Positions 48,501-61,735 of a DNA stretch of 64,000 bases are shown one piece after another. Within the stretch, counting starts at the first letter, position 1, and the number at the start of each line of letters is the position of its first letter. The stretch is from Sclerurus mexicanus (taxonomy: Eukaryota; Chordata; Aves; Passeriformes; Furnariidae), in NCBI GenBank assembly GCA_013396755.1, contig VWZF01003276.1, positions 1,923,346-1,987,345 on the forward strand, read 5' to 3'. Both the position numbers and the translations under genes were made by a program. Below the pieces are notes generated by a model. That model was given only the letters and a program-made list of their open reading frames with translations. It had not been told where the DNA came from and did no database searches.

Positions 48501-51500
48501 GATTCTTTTCCTTAATTTCAGTGGATGTTGGATAGGGCCATAAATAGGTCAATTTTGTATATTAGATCAGTTGTGTTTGCTTAGTGGCAGATGTGGGAAA
48601 ATTCAGTATTTTTAAAATGACACCACATATCTGGATACAAGTATATATTTTGGGAATGGTATTAGAAAATTTAAGCTATTGTGAAATCATGTATGAATAA
48701 AACATTACAGGAAGAGCAAGCAGATATTTCATGTACCGAAAAAGAAAAAAGTTGGCTCACATACACTTTAATAAAGATTTGTATTTTACTTCTGCAGAAC
48801 ACATTTAGAATGACCACTAATTTCACTAATATGGATTTTGTCCAGACTGCATTCTTCTCCACTACTGATAAGAAATCATTTCACATCTCCCAGCTCCAGT
48901 ATGTAGTACTTTATCTTTCCTTGGCCTGGGATTGGTCTGACATTCTTCCTGTAGGAAATATTTTGGAAATAACATGTAATATACTGTTGTCTGTTAGTTG
49001 CTTCTGAGTTTTATTTTATTACTGTACATGCAGAGTATCAGAACAAGAAGAGTACCAGGTAATTATGGTGAAATAACATTCAGTGGATTATCCAGACAGA
49101 ATACACAGGCTTCTTGGCAGCTTTATGCTTTCACTTACTGCTTTTCAGTGTACTAGGACTACTTCTAAATATCAAGCAGAATAAGTTTTTATGACAGAAA
49201 ACATATTTTTGCTGCCTAAAAAGTTGAAACAACAAGAATTTAAGGCTGTGAAACTTTTGGGTTTTGACTAGAAGTGTTTTTTTACAGGTATGTATCTCGT
49301 AGCAAGAATACAAGGCTTGTGTCATTTTAGATCTTCAGGAGCTATGGTATAAATCTTAATAATAAAATTACATGTATTTAAGTGACATTTCAAAGACTGT
49401 CCTTTATGTTCCATCCACATGACATTTTTGGAATATATCCTTTGTTTGCACTTAGCAGCACTCATGGAAATACAGGGATACTGACTAAGGCAGCAACTAG
49501 AAAACAACAATGATCATTAAATTCGAGTAACATTCTTGGCATGTAACTTGTCTTTCAAAAATGGATCATTTCTGCCTTTGAATTGTTCAGTCTCAGTGAT
49601 TTTAAAATATATTGAAGTTTGTTGCAATTTCTGCTGAGCATATTGCTGAGAAAGTACTGAAGATAGCATTCAGATATTCATTTGAATCAACTCCCATGTG
49701 TATGTAAGTTCAGTAAAAAAAAATAGAGAAACCAAAAGGAAAACAGTTTACAACTTGTTTGAGTACTTGAAAATATTTTGCCCTCATACACACATAAATG
49801 TAGCACTAACTACATTTAAATATTTTTTACTTCCCATGGGTGTGTGGAATTTACAGCTCACATTTGCTCATACAGTGATTTCTGTAGAGAGGTGCTGAAT
49901 CTTTTCTCAGGAACAATTTTACATTTTCTAAATACACTTACAGCTGTCGAAATTTTGGATGTGATTCCTGGAGACAGCCAACCCCTAGAATCCTACAGGT
50001 AAATTATTACTCTGGGTTAAAATTATACCTTATAAAACAGTCATAAATATTAGTTAACCCACTAACTGTAAATATTAGGTAGTATAGTGATCTTGACATG
50101 CATGTTCATAGTTCTTGATACACCTTGTAGATACAGCCTAGAACTCTGGATATAATATGGATTGGAATTATTAGCAGGGAATAATCTTCTTCTCCTAAAC
50201 AATAAAACAAAAACCACATATTATTAGATATATTGTCTGAACTCTTAACTCAGTACTGGTTTGCTCATTACTAAACAAACGTGTTGGACCAAACCTGTTC
50301 AAATCCAATAATTAGGGCATTTTCCTGGAACTTGCTGATGATCTCCCAGCAGCTGAGTACATCATTGAACAGGTGGTTTCTCTTTATTTTACTCAAGAAC
50401 TGTTGAATCATTCTTCAGATTACTGTGACCACATCAGTGTAGGTTTAAAAAAGGTGCTCTGATTGAAGAATTGAATTTACATCCAGGTCTTTAACATATA
50501 AATACACCAGCTGTGTACTACTGGTACAGATCTGAACTGTCAAGATGTATCTTACTGCTGAGGCTTTTTTTTTTTTTACAAAATTTGTCCAGTCACGATT
50601 TTCCCCCCAAGTTTCTTTCAACTGGTAAAATTATGACAGCTGAAAATACAAGAGCCAGGGGTCTCTCCAGAAAATGGATTTCCTGGCTGTGCAAGGAGTG
50701 GATGAAGAAGTCTGGTCCGAGGTTCAAATGGGGGCTGCCCCTGGAAGCATCGCTGATGCCCTGTGCTGGGGCACCCCTCAGCAGCACATGCAGGGGGTAC
50801 ATTCACCTGTGGGGAGTGCAGGCCTTCCTGTGGCTACCTGAACCAAAGCTGCATCTGCAGAAGGTGAATGAAGTGAAGATGGTGCCCTCACAGCTGCACT
50901 GGCAGGCGGCTGCTTGTGGCACAAGGGTCAGAGTCACCATCCCATGCAGTCTGGAGTCACTTCACATCTGCAGTAAAGTGAAAGCTATGTTCCCAAAGGA
51001 CTAGAGACTAATGCATTAGAAAGAGGCAATTTGGAAGCTTTTGTATTTATTTTTATTGGGTGGCAACTGCTTTTCTACAGCTATTTCGGAATTATAGCTT
51101 ACTTCTTAGGCAATCTGAAAAATTGACAGATGAAGAATGTGGAAAACCAAATAGAAGTCGGCAAACCATTCTTGATTTAATGAAATAGATTATTTGCCTG
51201 ATGATAAATGGCTGTCTTAACACCTTTAGCACTGCAAATACACTACCTTTATAGACATCCTTTGGATATGTTTTGCTGCTAATTCTACTGAGCATGCATA
51301 AACATAATTTGTAAGCAGACAAAAAGGAAGGGGTTTGAGTTACTGAACAGTGTTTGGCTTTACTAAGTAAAATTATGTTAGCATATGCTTACTTAAAATT
51401 AATTAATGAACAGACAGCTGACAAGAGTAAATAAAAAAAAATTGGGAACTATTAACAGAAAGCAAATGAAAGGCAGTTTTATTCCTCTCTGCTACAGAGA

Positions 51501-51933
51501 ATCATAAAACATAACTTCTACTATGACAGTTCCTTAAATATTTAGTAGAATAAAGCAATTTATGCCTAAGAAAGTGTAAAAATAACTGCAGTCAGGAAAC
51601 TGTACAAGTAGAAAAAAGTGAATTTAAATTGAAAACAGAAGTATGGAGAGGTTCCATTGTCCTATTTTCCAGTGAGGGGTTGTTTTGAATATGTGGGTAT
51701 CAGCAGGGGACTGTGGCTACTCCATTGGTGTAGGGGTCTATTCCATTTTATAATTTTTAGGCCTGCTGCCACAGGAAGTGACCTTTTCATCATTTATGAC
51801 AAAGAGTTTTGATACTGATTAGTGATTCAGAGCTCTGTCATTAAATGCAAAATTTTATGATATTGACTTTTCCAATGTGGACACAATGAAAAATTTCAAA
51901 TCAAAAAAATAAGTGCATTGAAACTTCAACTTC
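45506..51933. other. Intergenic, with one unexplained GC-richer island
   Basis: Mostly AT-rich unique sequence. The segment at about 50590-51003 is clearly GC-richer and spans most of a 163-codon plus-strand frame (50513-51004) of unknown nature. Nothing else is recognised. Confidence 0.7.
50513..51004 (+). other. Unrecognised 163-codon open frame in GC-richer island
   Basis: The frame opens in ordinary AT-rich and poly(T) sequence, then runs through a GC-richer block. The predicted product has no motif I can place, several Trp and Cys residues, no signal peptide and no repeat. The opposite strand is also open in this block at 50593-50806. This could be a conserved noncoding element, an old retroelement piece, or a decayed retrocopy. 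I do not claim it as a gene. Confidence 0.2.
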
Positions 51934-53185
51934 ATAGAATCAAAGAATCACAGAGTGGTTTAGTTTGGAAAGGACCTTCAACATCATCTAGTTCCAACAC
52001 CCCTGTCATGGGCAAGGACATCTTTCTCTAGACTGAGTTGCTCAAGAGCTCCATCTAGCTTAGCCTTGAACACTTTTAGGGATGGGGCATCCACAACTCC
52101 TCTGGTTAATCTGTTCTACTGTCTCACTACTCTCACAGCAGAGAGTTTCTTCCTAATATCTAATCTAAACCTGCTCTCTTTCAGTTTGAAGCCATTCCCC
52201 CTTGCTCTGTCACTACATGCCTTGTAAATAGTCTGTCTCTATCTTTCTTGTAGGCTGCCTTCATCTACTGGAAAGCCACAATCAGATCACCATGAAACCT
52301 TCTCTTTTCCAGGCTGAACAATCCCAATTCTCCTAGCCTTTCCTCATAAGAGAGGTGTTCCATCCCTCTAATCAATTTGATGGCCTCCCCTGGACTCACT
52401 CCAACAGGTTGATGTCCTTCCTGTGCTGAGGACCCGAGAGCTGGATGCAGCATTCCAGGTGGGATCTCACCAGAGCAGAGGGAGAGAATCCCCTCCCTCA
52501 ACCTGCTGGTCACGCTGCTTTGGATGCAGCCCAGGATGCAATTGGCTTTCTGGGCTGTGAGTGCACATTGCTGGGTCACATCCAGCCTCTCATCCACCAA
52601 CACCCCCAAGTCCTTCTCAGCAGAAATGTTCTTGACCGGTTAGTCCCTCAGCCAGGGATTGCCCTGACCCAGGTGCAGCACCTTGCACTTGGTCTTGTTA
52701 AATCTCATGAGATTCCCATGGGCCCACTTCTCGAGCTTGTCCAGGTCCCTCTGAATGGCCTTCAGGTGTATCAATAGCAGCACTCGGCTTGCTGTCATCT
52801 GCAAACTTGGGGAAGGTGTACTTGAACCCTTTGTCTATGTCATTAATGAAGGCATTAGACAACACTGGTCTTATGAGAGACACCACTTGTCACTGATGTC
52901 TAGTGGAACTCTGAACCATTGACCACCACATTCTGGATGTGACCATCCAACCACTTTTCTTATTCATCTAACAGTCCACTCATCAAATCCATCACTCTCC
53001 AGTTTAGAGAGATGGATGTTGTGGGAGACCGTGTCAAAGGCTTTACAGAAGTCCATATAAATGCCACCAGTAACCCATCCCTTGTCCACTGATGCAGTCA
53101 CTCCATCATAAAAGGCTACTAGATTGGTCAGGCAGGACTCACCCTTGGTGAAGCTGTGCTAGCCATCTCAAATCACTTTCTTGAA
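51934..53185 (-). mobile_element. CR1 LINE, 3' part of ORF2 plus 3' UTR
   Basis: Minus-strand CR1 of about 1.25 kb, ending at the left in TCATAGAATCAAAGAATCAC. The open frame at 52698-52886 contains NDIDKG and the catalytic FADD motif of reverse transcriptase near 52793-52805. The frame at 52265-52609 encodes the ORF2 C-terminal region with QQCALTAQKANCILGCI, LSYEERLGELGLFSLEKRR and HGDLI. The two pieces are in different frames with stops between, so the element is inactive. The 5' end is truncated near 53185. Confidence 0.94.
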
Positions 53186-56100
53186 GCTGAGTACACTTCA
53201 AATGAATATTGCCTCTTTAAGGCCAACATTTTTCCTTATTTCAAGTAAGGTAGAGCATTTATAGTAGTTAATGTAGTAAAACAGTTTGTGGTGTTGCTAT
53301 ATTTCAAGTGAGTATAATGGTCAGAGTTTCAAATTCTTCCTTATCAAGAAAGGAGTTAAGATAACAGCATTACTATTAAACACAACAGACTTAAGTTGGG
53401 GCCTGAAAAGGAGAGTAAGTCTGCATTCCTGTGGGAAAACCAAACAAATAAACTTATTAAAAAAAACTATTGTCACAGCAAAAGTGCTTCTTTCAGAATA
53501 AAGCCAAAGGCATTTTTGTGTCTACAGGAGGAAGGGAATGCCAGCAGCAGTGACAGTCACTGTACAAGCCCCCTTAACCCAGAGCTTAGAAAGGGTCAAC
53601 TTTGGTTTCTTTTCCAACTATTTCAGGTTTTATATCTAATTTCACAACCTTTTCTTTGTCTTTTCAGATAAAACAACATAGTATTTCACTTAAAAACTAT
53701 CTGAACTGAGGACAAATTGACAGCCTTAATTATGAATGTTCTACTTGTCTATTGGTTTAAAATGTTTCCTGATGAAGTATAAAGACATTTTATGCTTTAA
53801 TAGCATGAGTACTACATTAATTGTTTCAAATTTCTTAGATGTCAGCAGATTGTCTGAGCATCTGTAATTTGAAGAGCATATGATAAGACTTCTCTAAAAG
53901 TAATATCATATCTTTAGACAAAAGGGTTGTTTCAAATGAAATTTTCAACTGATTCCTGCATATAAGCAGCAGTCAGATCTTAAGACAGGCATGAAGGCAG
54001 AAAGTCCAGTAAAACCACCAGAATAGGCACAAGTTCTTTGTAAACCCAGTATTACCCAAAGCCAAAGGAAAAATCTACTGATCTCACTACTTATACAGTA
54101 TTTCAACTCTAGAAAAAGCTAAATAGCACTGTGGTTTAGATGGTGCACTATCATCAAGCAGCTGGGTTTGCAGAGTTTTTTATACTAAAGACAAAGAGGG
54201 AGGTAGCTGCTGCTGTTTTTAGGAACTCCCTTTTTTCTACTCTTTACTTATGTACAGTTGTTGAACTGCAAGTTCTCCAAAGGAATGAAGTTTATGATGG
54301 AAAACTATTGACAAATAAAGGCAGGGCTAATATATCAAATGAAAATACAAAAAAACCAAATCCAAACAAACACAACCACTCCAAAAGTGTGAAGAAATTA
54401 CAAGAGCTGTTAGTGGCGAAGTGGGTCCTCTAAAGGCATCAGAAACCCCCTGTTGTGCTATGCCAAGCCTCAAAGCCTCACACCCAAAAATCATATTAAA
54501 TGTGAATAGTTGTTAGATGCTAAAAGAAAAGAATTTCCAAGGTGCTAGGCTCTTACTGCTACCAGCTGTCTTCACAAGACTTGTTGATGCTGCCTGTTCA
54601 AGTAAGGCGTATGAAATTAAGAAAACGCAGCTATATATAAAGAGCAGAAATAATCCACTCTGAAAATGTAGTCTACTTTCACACGTACCAGTATGGAAAT
54701 GGTTACAAGAGGTGTGCTTGAAGAACATTTGTCACATAAAGAATGTTGTATTTCAGTGCCAGAGATCTTTATTCTGTCTTTAAAACCTTGTTAAAATGTT
54801 TTCAAACAATGGTGGAGCGGAGTTTACAGGAAATGGGAAAAACAGAAGAGAGAAAATGAGAATAAGATTCACAAACAGGCAGACAATTACACATTATTTT
54901 GCATCTTGAATTTTAAATTAAATTAAAACTTATTATACCACCAAATATTATTTCCTCTCCTATCAGCTAGAGTGCCATTATTGCTAAATGGATTGAAGGA
55001 GCAGGATATTAGTTTGCTCAACAGTATTCAGTCTTCCTGCATTTACAAGCCTGTTTGATCACTTTCTTAACATATTTTACCAAAACCAGGTCGCTAAAAT
55101 CACTGATTTAAGTTTCAAACATTACGTTCAAAAATGTCCAGTCTACTTGTACTGCTTGTCCTATGTGTGGAGCAGATGCTTGTTTCTATTTAGCATGCAG
55201 GAGCTGACTGTACACTTTTAACACAGAGATGCCAAAGAGGGATCCCATCTCTCTGAAAAGGTGTGTGATCTGCTCAGTGGTACTTGCACTCACTGAGATC
55301 ACTCACAGATTCCTCAAGCCACTATAAAATGCTTTACTGAGAAGCTAGAGTAGCTTCAACTCAGTCTTTTTGGTTGAGAATAGATTTAATCAATGTCCCA
55401 GAAATCAGGGAATCTTGAATCCAAACCAGGTTATACTGATATACCCGGGTCTGGTATATCCATGTACGCTCAGGTACTACCCAGTGATTGCTTTCCCTTC
55501 AGACGATTGCTGTTCCTCATGCTACTACAATGCAAAGAGTAACTACTTTCCCATGTTCATCGCTGATGAAAATAATGGCTCACCCTAAAAAACTTTAATA
55601 ATATTTTACAGTACTAAATTACAGCAGTAATGCAGTAAGACTGATTTGAGAAAATAAGGGTGAAATTGAGGAGATAGCTTAAGGAGAATTCAACATGAAG
55701 AACTAAGTGAAAGCTATTACTCTGATCAGCTAAACACTGTATGTAACTAGCTGAACAACAAACAGACTATGATGCAGGCAATTTATTTCTCTGTGGCTGC
55801 CCTCAATCATGTTATCTAATGTCTGGATTTTTTTTAATTAGGTCAAAGCCATGCAACAACCCTTGACTGCACACTCCTCTTCCCCTCTCTTTCCTGAAGA
55901 GAGAGGTCTTCCAGAGACACTGGAAGACCTTTTTCTAAGTCATGGTTGAGTTTTGGCATGGCCTTAATTTTGAGAAATCATTTTAGTAATTTTAGACATT
56001 TTGTCTACAATCTTATAGGGTTCTGGCCATGACAGGAAAATCAGTGTGAACATCCCCTGTATTCACTTCTCTGCACCTCCAAGACCACTGTTATTTTCAG

Positions 56101-58317
56101 ACTGCAGACAAAAAGCACTTTCTCTTTTCTTAAATGCTTTTTGTTGATGTTTCAGAAAAATATTTGACAACACTAAGACCACTTGTAACCCTATAACTGA
56201 GAAGAGAATACAGGAAAGGAATTACCAAAGACAATACATAAGGAGTGGGAAGTTCCCATGCTTGTCTTGCAGCTGTAGCCACCATTTCATGAATCTATAG
56301 ACTTGTTCCCACAGTAAACCTTGCCCTTAGTCCTATCTATTCCTGTGCAAATTCCTCAAAGCACAGAACACAGACCCCACATGCCCCACAAAGTTTTTTG
56401 GCACAGAACAAACCTCTTCAGTGCTCTCTACAAGTTGACTGCTAATTAAAAGAATAAGATAACCCTTTTTTTTTTTTCCAAAGCCAAAGCAAGAATGTGT
56501 TCTACAGCTGCTGATAAAGCATACATGCCACCAATTTAGTTCATGTTTTTTGTACTAGTGCACAAATCATCTGTCACTCAAACGACAATTTTTTTTTTTC
56601 AGAAATCTCTGGAATTCCCATCTGCCATGTCCACAAGTAAGAAAATTAAACTTCTCAGTCACAGCTGCAGGATAATTTTCAGAAGTTTTCTCATAAGTTT
56701 GTAGGCATTAGAAACAATTCATGCCCTGAAAGTGGATGTGTTTCTACAGGGAAAATTATTTTAAGGAAGGTTGTGAGATTTGAGAGATACTGTTTATTTT
56801 CCAGGTGATGATTGGAGGATGCAACTAAAGCTAATTCTATGAATTAAATTTCCTTTCAGTTTAACATTCTGGAAGTGAAAGAATTTGGCCATAAATGCTG
56901 CATAGGGACAATCTGGCCATAATTTTGGTTTTGAAAGAAAATAACAAAGTCAGTTGCTATAGTTTGAGATTTTCAGAAGTTGTGGGACCCTAAAACCAAG
57001 ATATTTTGGAAAATTAAGGGCTGCAATTTCCATTATTTAAGATTCTAACTATCCTTTAACGTGAAGAGAGTGACAAGTGAATAAAGCAATGTAGCACTAC
57101 AGTTCATGTGCCCTCCCTTCCTGCCTTCCTGCCTTCCTTTCCTCTTTGTCTTACTTTATTGTGTAGTCTCTTTTCTTACAGTTTTACATTGCTTGGATTA
57201 AGAATCATCTTGGAATACACAGTGCCTAAATTAATGTTACAAGAGTTATGATCAATGCACCAAGTACAATTCTGGTACAGTTTTGCCACAATGCAACTAA
57301 GTAATACAATAATATCACTAAGTGATGGTATATGATAATTTCATATTGTTAAGAATAGGAATATATATAACTAAGAATAGGAAGAGAGTAAGAGAGACAC
57401 TGACATAACAGGACAATGGAAACAAGGGAATATTTCTGAAGGATAGTCACTCGGCGATCAGATTAATAGAAAGGAAAGCATAGGCACGCACAGGGAACAA
57501 TAAAAGCAGTATCTGGTTCAGAAGGGTTAAGAAAGCAGTACTGATAAGCATGGTATGATTGAGCATAGGTTCATTAAAGAGAAAAATGTCAGAGATTTTG
57601 GCAGGAAAAGTTTTAGTAGAGTGGAAAAGGGAACAAAGGAATCCTGAATGAATGCACATCACTTCCAATTCCTCTTGTTACAGGGCAGTACTGTTTTTAT
57701 TGACCTTAATTAATTTTGTTTTCACATCAAATACCTTGAAGCAATTAATATTTAATGTCCTGGTTGTTGAAAACTGTAGATTAATTCAAGTTTTGCCATA
57801 ATTAGATATAACCTTAGTACATCCACTGTTCCTACTGTACGCTTAGCAACTTGTGTGAAGTAAAGTGCCCCCAAAATGTATACAATAAGATAATTGCAGG
57901 TGCTGCATTGCCAAAGCCATGTTAAGTGCTCAACATATAGGCATTGCATAGTCCAGAAATGGATTTATACAGTGTTCTACATCTTTGCGCAACTGCAGTC
58001 TCTGGATAGAGTGTAAAATTCCAGAGGTCTCTGAAAGTCCTTACGTCTCAGAAAACTTCAGGTTTGAACTTTAGGGTAGGACGGTGCTTCAGGTACCCAC
58101 AATAGAGTAGACTTGAGGCTTCTCTGATTCTTAAGATTCATAAAAGCACGTTTCTTTCAAACATTCTCCACCTGTGCTGAATTGGGTGTCTGGCCTTTAT
58201 TTGGAATACAAAAATGTATGATTTTTTGGGATGTAGTAGAAATCCCAGAGCTGTCCATTTTCTCCATTTCAATTCCTAGTTCTAATTTCAAACATATGAA
58301 CTTATTGAATCAATGTG
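53186..58317. other. Intergenic, no gene recognised
   Basis: AT-rich unique sequence with a small pyrimidine microsatellite at 57111-57150. No exon-like block with plausible splice sites and family resemblance was found. Confidence 0.7.
57111..57150. repeat. (CCTTCCTG)n-type pyrimidine microsatellite
   Basis: Short imperfect tandem array of CCTTCCTG and CCTTCCTTT units in the upstream intergenic region. Confidence 0.75.
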
Positions 58318-58435
58318 ATAGTATCACATGGTGTGATTCCTGGGGTGTCCTGCATAGGGCCAGGAGTTGGACTCGATGATCCTGATGGGTCCCTTCCAAC
58401 TCAGCATATTCTATGATTCTATGACTCTATCAAAT
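58318..58435 (+). mobile_element. CR1 3'-terminal fragment
   Basis: Plus-strand CR1 tail with CACATGGTGTGATTCCTGGG, AGTTGGACTCGATGATCCTG, GGGTCCCTTCCAACTCAGCA and the terminal repeat TATTCTATGATTCTATGACT. It is less diverged than most copies in the window, so probably younger. Confidence 0.93.
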
Positions 58436-61400
58436 ATACCAGGCACCATAATTGTATGCTACTACAGAAGTGAAGCACTCTACTGCTCTTCCCATGTAAC
58501 TTGGCAACAGAGGCACTGTGTGACAGAGGTGTCAGCCAGTGAGCCCTATAAATCCCAATAGCATTGTCTGGATCTTTTGGCTAATATAACCCTTTGAAAA
58601 CTGAGAAGGTCACTAAACTGTTCTGTAGGAGTGAAGTCATAACCAAAATGAGGTTACCATGGTTAGAAAAATATTTATAGTTCATTTGCTTATATTCAAA
58701 TATACTACTTCTTCCCAGCCAGTAAGAGATTCTGAACTAAATTATAACTTTTTAGACTAACTCCCAAAAACTGCAATGACACATTTATTAAGAGAAGGGA
58801 AATGGTGGAAAGTGAAATCTCACATTAAGAAATATACTTGGAAAATTATATTTTCCATTATTTCATCACATGTAACTGCACTAGCCATCCAGTAAAAAAC
58901 CCAAGGGGATCCTGGAACTGAAAAAAAAAAAAAAAAAAAAGGATTGATTTTCTTGTTTATTGATTCCTTGTTTGTTTATGTGTTAATAATGGAGAATGAC
59001 TACACATTAGCTTAAACCTACAAGGCAGCCCTGGAAGAATCACAGCTGCAGTTTGCTGTTAAAAGCATCTACTCTAAATAGACAAGACAGACTCCTAAAT
59101 GGTTTTGACACTGCAAGCATTACCCCTGGAGTAGATCTCAGGCTGGTGGCAGTGTCAGAGAGAGGGCAATACTTTGGAGGAAAACACCAAGCAGAAACAA
59201 AGTTAAAGGGGACATTGAAAGAAACAGGGAGTAATGAAAGTGTAAGATGAGAAGCAGCTGTGGCTTAGATGGATGTGGGTCCGTGGTAATTTAGAGGTCC
59301 AAATCTCCCTTAAGTAGGAACGTCTCCAAACCCTCACAGAACTCTCCTTAGGCTGCATCTGGAGTTGCCCTTGTAGCTGAAATTTCTGGCCAGATCTTGC
59401 CACTGAATTTCACCCTGGAGGATGGGTTGGAAAGGAAGAATATGACCTGAATTATAGTTTTCTCAAAATTCTCTTTTTCATGGGTCTGGGGTCAGAGTGA
59501 TACTTGGGAGACCAAGAGTTAACAGCTGGGCCCCATCATATCCCTTCTCCTTCAGGACAGCTGCCCATGCCATCTGGTAAAAATGTGGTTTCTACCTCAC
59601 ACAAAGTCTCTCTCTCTCACCACACAGTTACTACAAGGCCTGTTTATTCCACTGTTGTAGCATATTCCCTCCTTTGCATTTTTCTGTTCCCACCCATCAT
59701 TTATTCATAACAGATGACATCATTGCTGGACAAATATATGGTGAAAGTGTTTTCAGCCTTTGCAAAAGGTTTAAAACATGTGCAGAAAGTCCATTATTAG
59801 CCTAAGTTTGTATAAAGCACCCCTCCCCCCCTTTTATTGTTTCCTTTTTGGTCTCCTTCCATTTAGCAAGGTCTATATAAACATAACCCAAATTTTTAGG
59901 ACCCCGAGCTCTTGAACGCAATCAATGCCTGTTCATTTTCTTTACGGAAAGTAAGGCTGTGATTAGACACGAAATAACTGTAGCTAATAAATCTGCTCCC
60001 AAGGAATGAGTAATCTCATTACAAGTGGGAAATGACGGCTTATTCATCAACATATGGAGTGCTTTAAAAGTGCTGGAATAGCCAAACGTAAGTAGAGAGG
60101 CAGGGAAAGTCTGCTTGAAGAAAGGAAGGAATCTCTAGTGATGTTTTACGTATGTAGAGAATAATGTATCTCATGTTTACTCTGGAAAATAGGCTAGCTG
60201 TAAAATCTTTGGGATGTGATACCTGCATAAATATTTCCCATTAATATAACAGGCTAATTTTGATGTTCTTAATGGAGATGTGAACATATGTTTTATATGG
60301 TGGAAAGCAGGCAAGAAGTAATTTCAAAGTACATTTTCTGTCTGCTTGGAAAACCTCATGGTGAGGTATCAGTCTGGAGTCACACAAAATGCAAGTTTTG
60401 CTTCCAAAAAAATGGGTTTTCTTTTGAGCTAATTGTGGTTTTCCTAGTATAACTCTGGGAGAAAAGGAAATCTCTGCAATTTTCCAGAGAGAAAATATTT
60501 TTTTCTACAGAGCTCTTTTCTTCCTTTCATGATTGAATACAATGCTATAATGACAACTGTTTCCACTGGGATGGAAGCTGCAATATCCGTCCAAAAGAGC
60601 TTGTAACTGTTGACACTCAGCATGGTTTTAAAGACCTTCATTGCCAAGCTAGGATGTTTAATTATCAAATTTTTTCTCTTTTCATCTGTGAAATGTGTGT
60701 GCAATTTTTTAATTCACACAATGAAATCTGAACAAAAATCAGGTCCTAAGCTATCTTTTGTGTGTAGTGGGTTTTTTTGGGGGGGTTATTTTTTATTAAT
60801 GACTGGTTGTGGAGGAGTGCTTGGTTTCAAGGGTCAGAGGTAGTATTCATTCATCAGCTGTGCAGGAATTGAAATTAACTTTTTCATTGTAAAATAAAGC
60901 ACTATGAATTTAGCTCTCAGAGTTAAATTAAATGTCAGCTTTATACCTGTCAGCTTACATTTTTCATACAGTAATCACAAAGATGTTCTGAGAGTGTAAT
61001 CTGAGCTAGATTATAAACCATGAATATTTGAATTGTTCTTCTTTATGGCCAAATGGAAGAAACCATGGAGCTCCTTCCCAGAATAAGACATCTGGAACTC
61101 TCGAAGCCAGAGTTCCAATGCATGCAATGTCTCAGCAGAGGTTGAGTAACGTGGGTGAAACTGTTTCCACAAACTGACGAGAATACAGAACTGGGTCATT
61201 TTTTGGTTGAAACTGGTGCTTTGTCAGAAGCAGATAGAAATTAGACTGCAAAAACTAAGAAAAACAAGTGTGGCCCTGAGAATGTTCTAAAAGACACAGA
61301 CTAAAGACTTGGAAAATTTGAACAAGGAAATAGTCTCCATCTACCTTTTCCTTTGCATGCAAATGCGGCTTGGCATTCATTGCAAATAGATTAAGTTGTG

Positions 61401-61545
61401 TTACAGAAATTTCTGCCTCATGAAATCATGCTCTCTTTATCAGGGAAAAAAAAAACATAAAGAGAAGTTCCAGTGAGCCCGCAACAGAATTCTAGGAGAG
61501 GGAAAGAACAAAGTCTTGTCAGGAGGGAAAGGAAAATATCCACAT
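58436..61545. other. Intergenic, with a candidate conserved regulatory block
   Basis: This contains a poly(A) run at 58920-58941 and a non-repetitive block at about 59815-60100 with TAAT/ATTA homeodomain-type cores and several CpGs. That block looks like a conserved noncoding element rather than coding DNA. No gene is recognised. Confidence 0.6.
58920..58941. repeat. Poly(A) run
   Basis: About 20 consecutive A bases. No processed-gene body was recognised immediately 5' of it on the plus strand, so its origin is unclear. Confidence 0.85.
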
Positions 61546-61735
61546 TTTCACAGAATCACAGCATGGTTGAAGTTGACAGGGACCTGTGGGTATCACCTAG
61601 TCCACCTCCATGAAAGCAAGCTGTTCAGAGCTGTGTCCAGTCAGATTTTGAATAACTCTAAGGATGGATATACCAGAACCTCACTGAGCACCTTTCCAAA
61701 ACACCCCTGTGTTTTAGTAATAGAGACAGTCTGAA
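61546..61735 (-). mobile_element. CR1 3'-end fragment
   Basis: Minus-strand CR1 starting on the plus strand with TCACAGAATCACAGCATGGT and continuing with GGGACCTGTGGGTATCACCT and TTTTGAATAACTCTAAGGAT. It corresponds to the common CR1 3' end, with the terminal repeat at the left. Confidence 0.85.

Noticed and set aside
52265..52886. Reverse-transcriptase frames considered as an endogenous retrovirus
   Set aside because: The FADD motif, LSYEERLGELGLFSLEKRR region and ATTCTATG-type terminal repeat identify CR1 non-LTR LINE sequence; no LTRs are seen.
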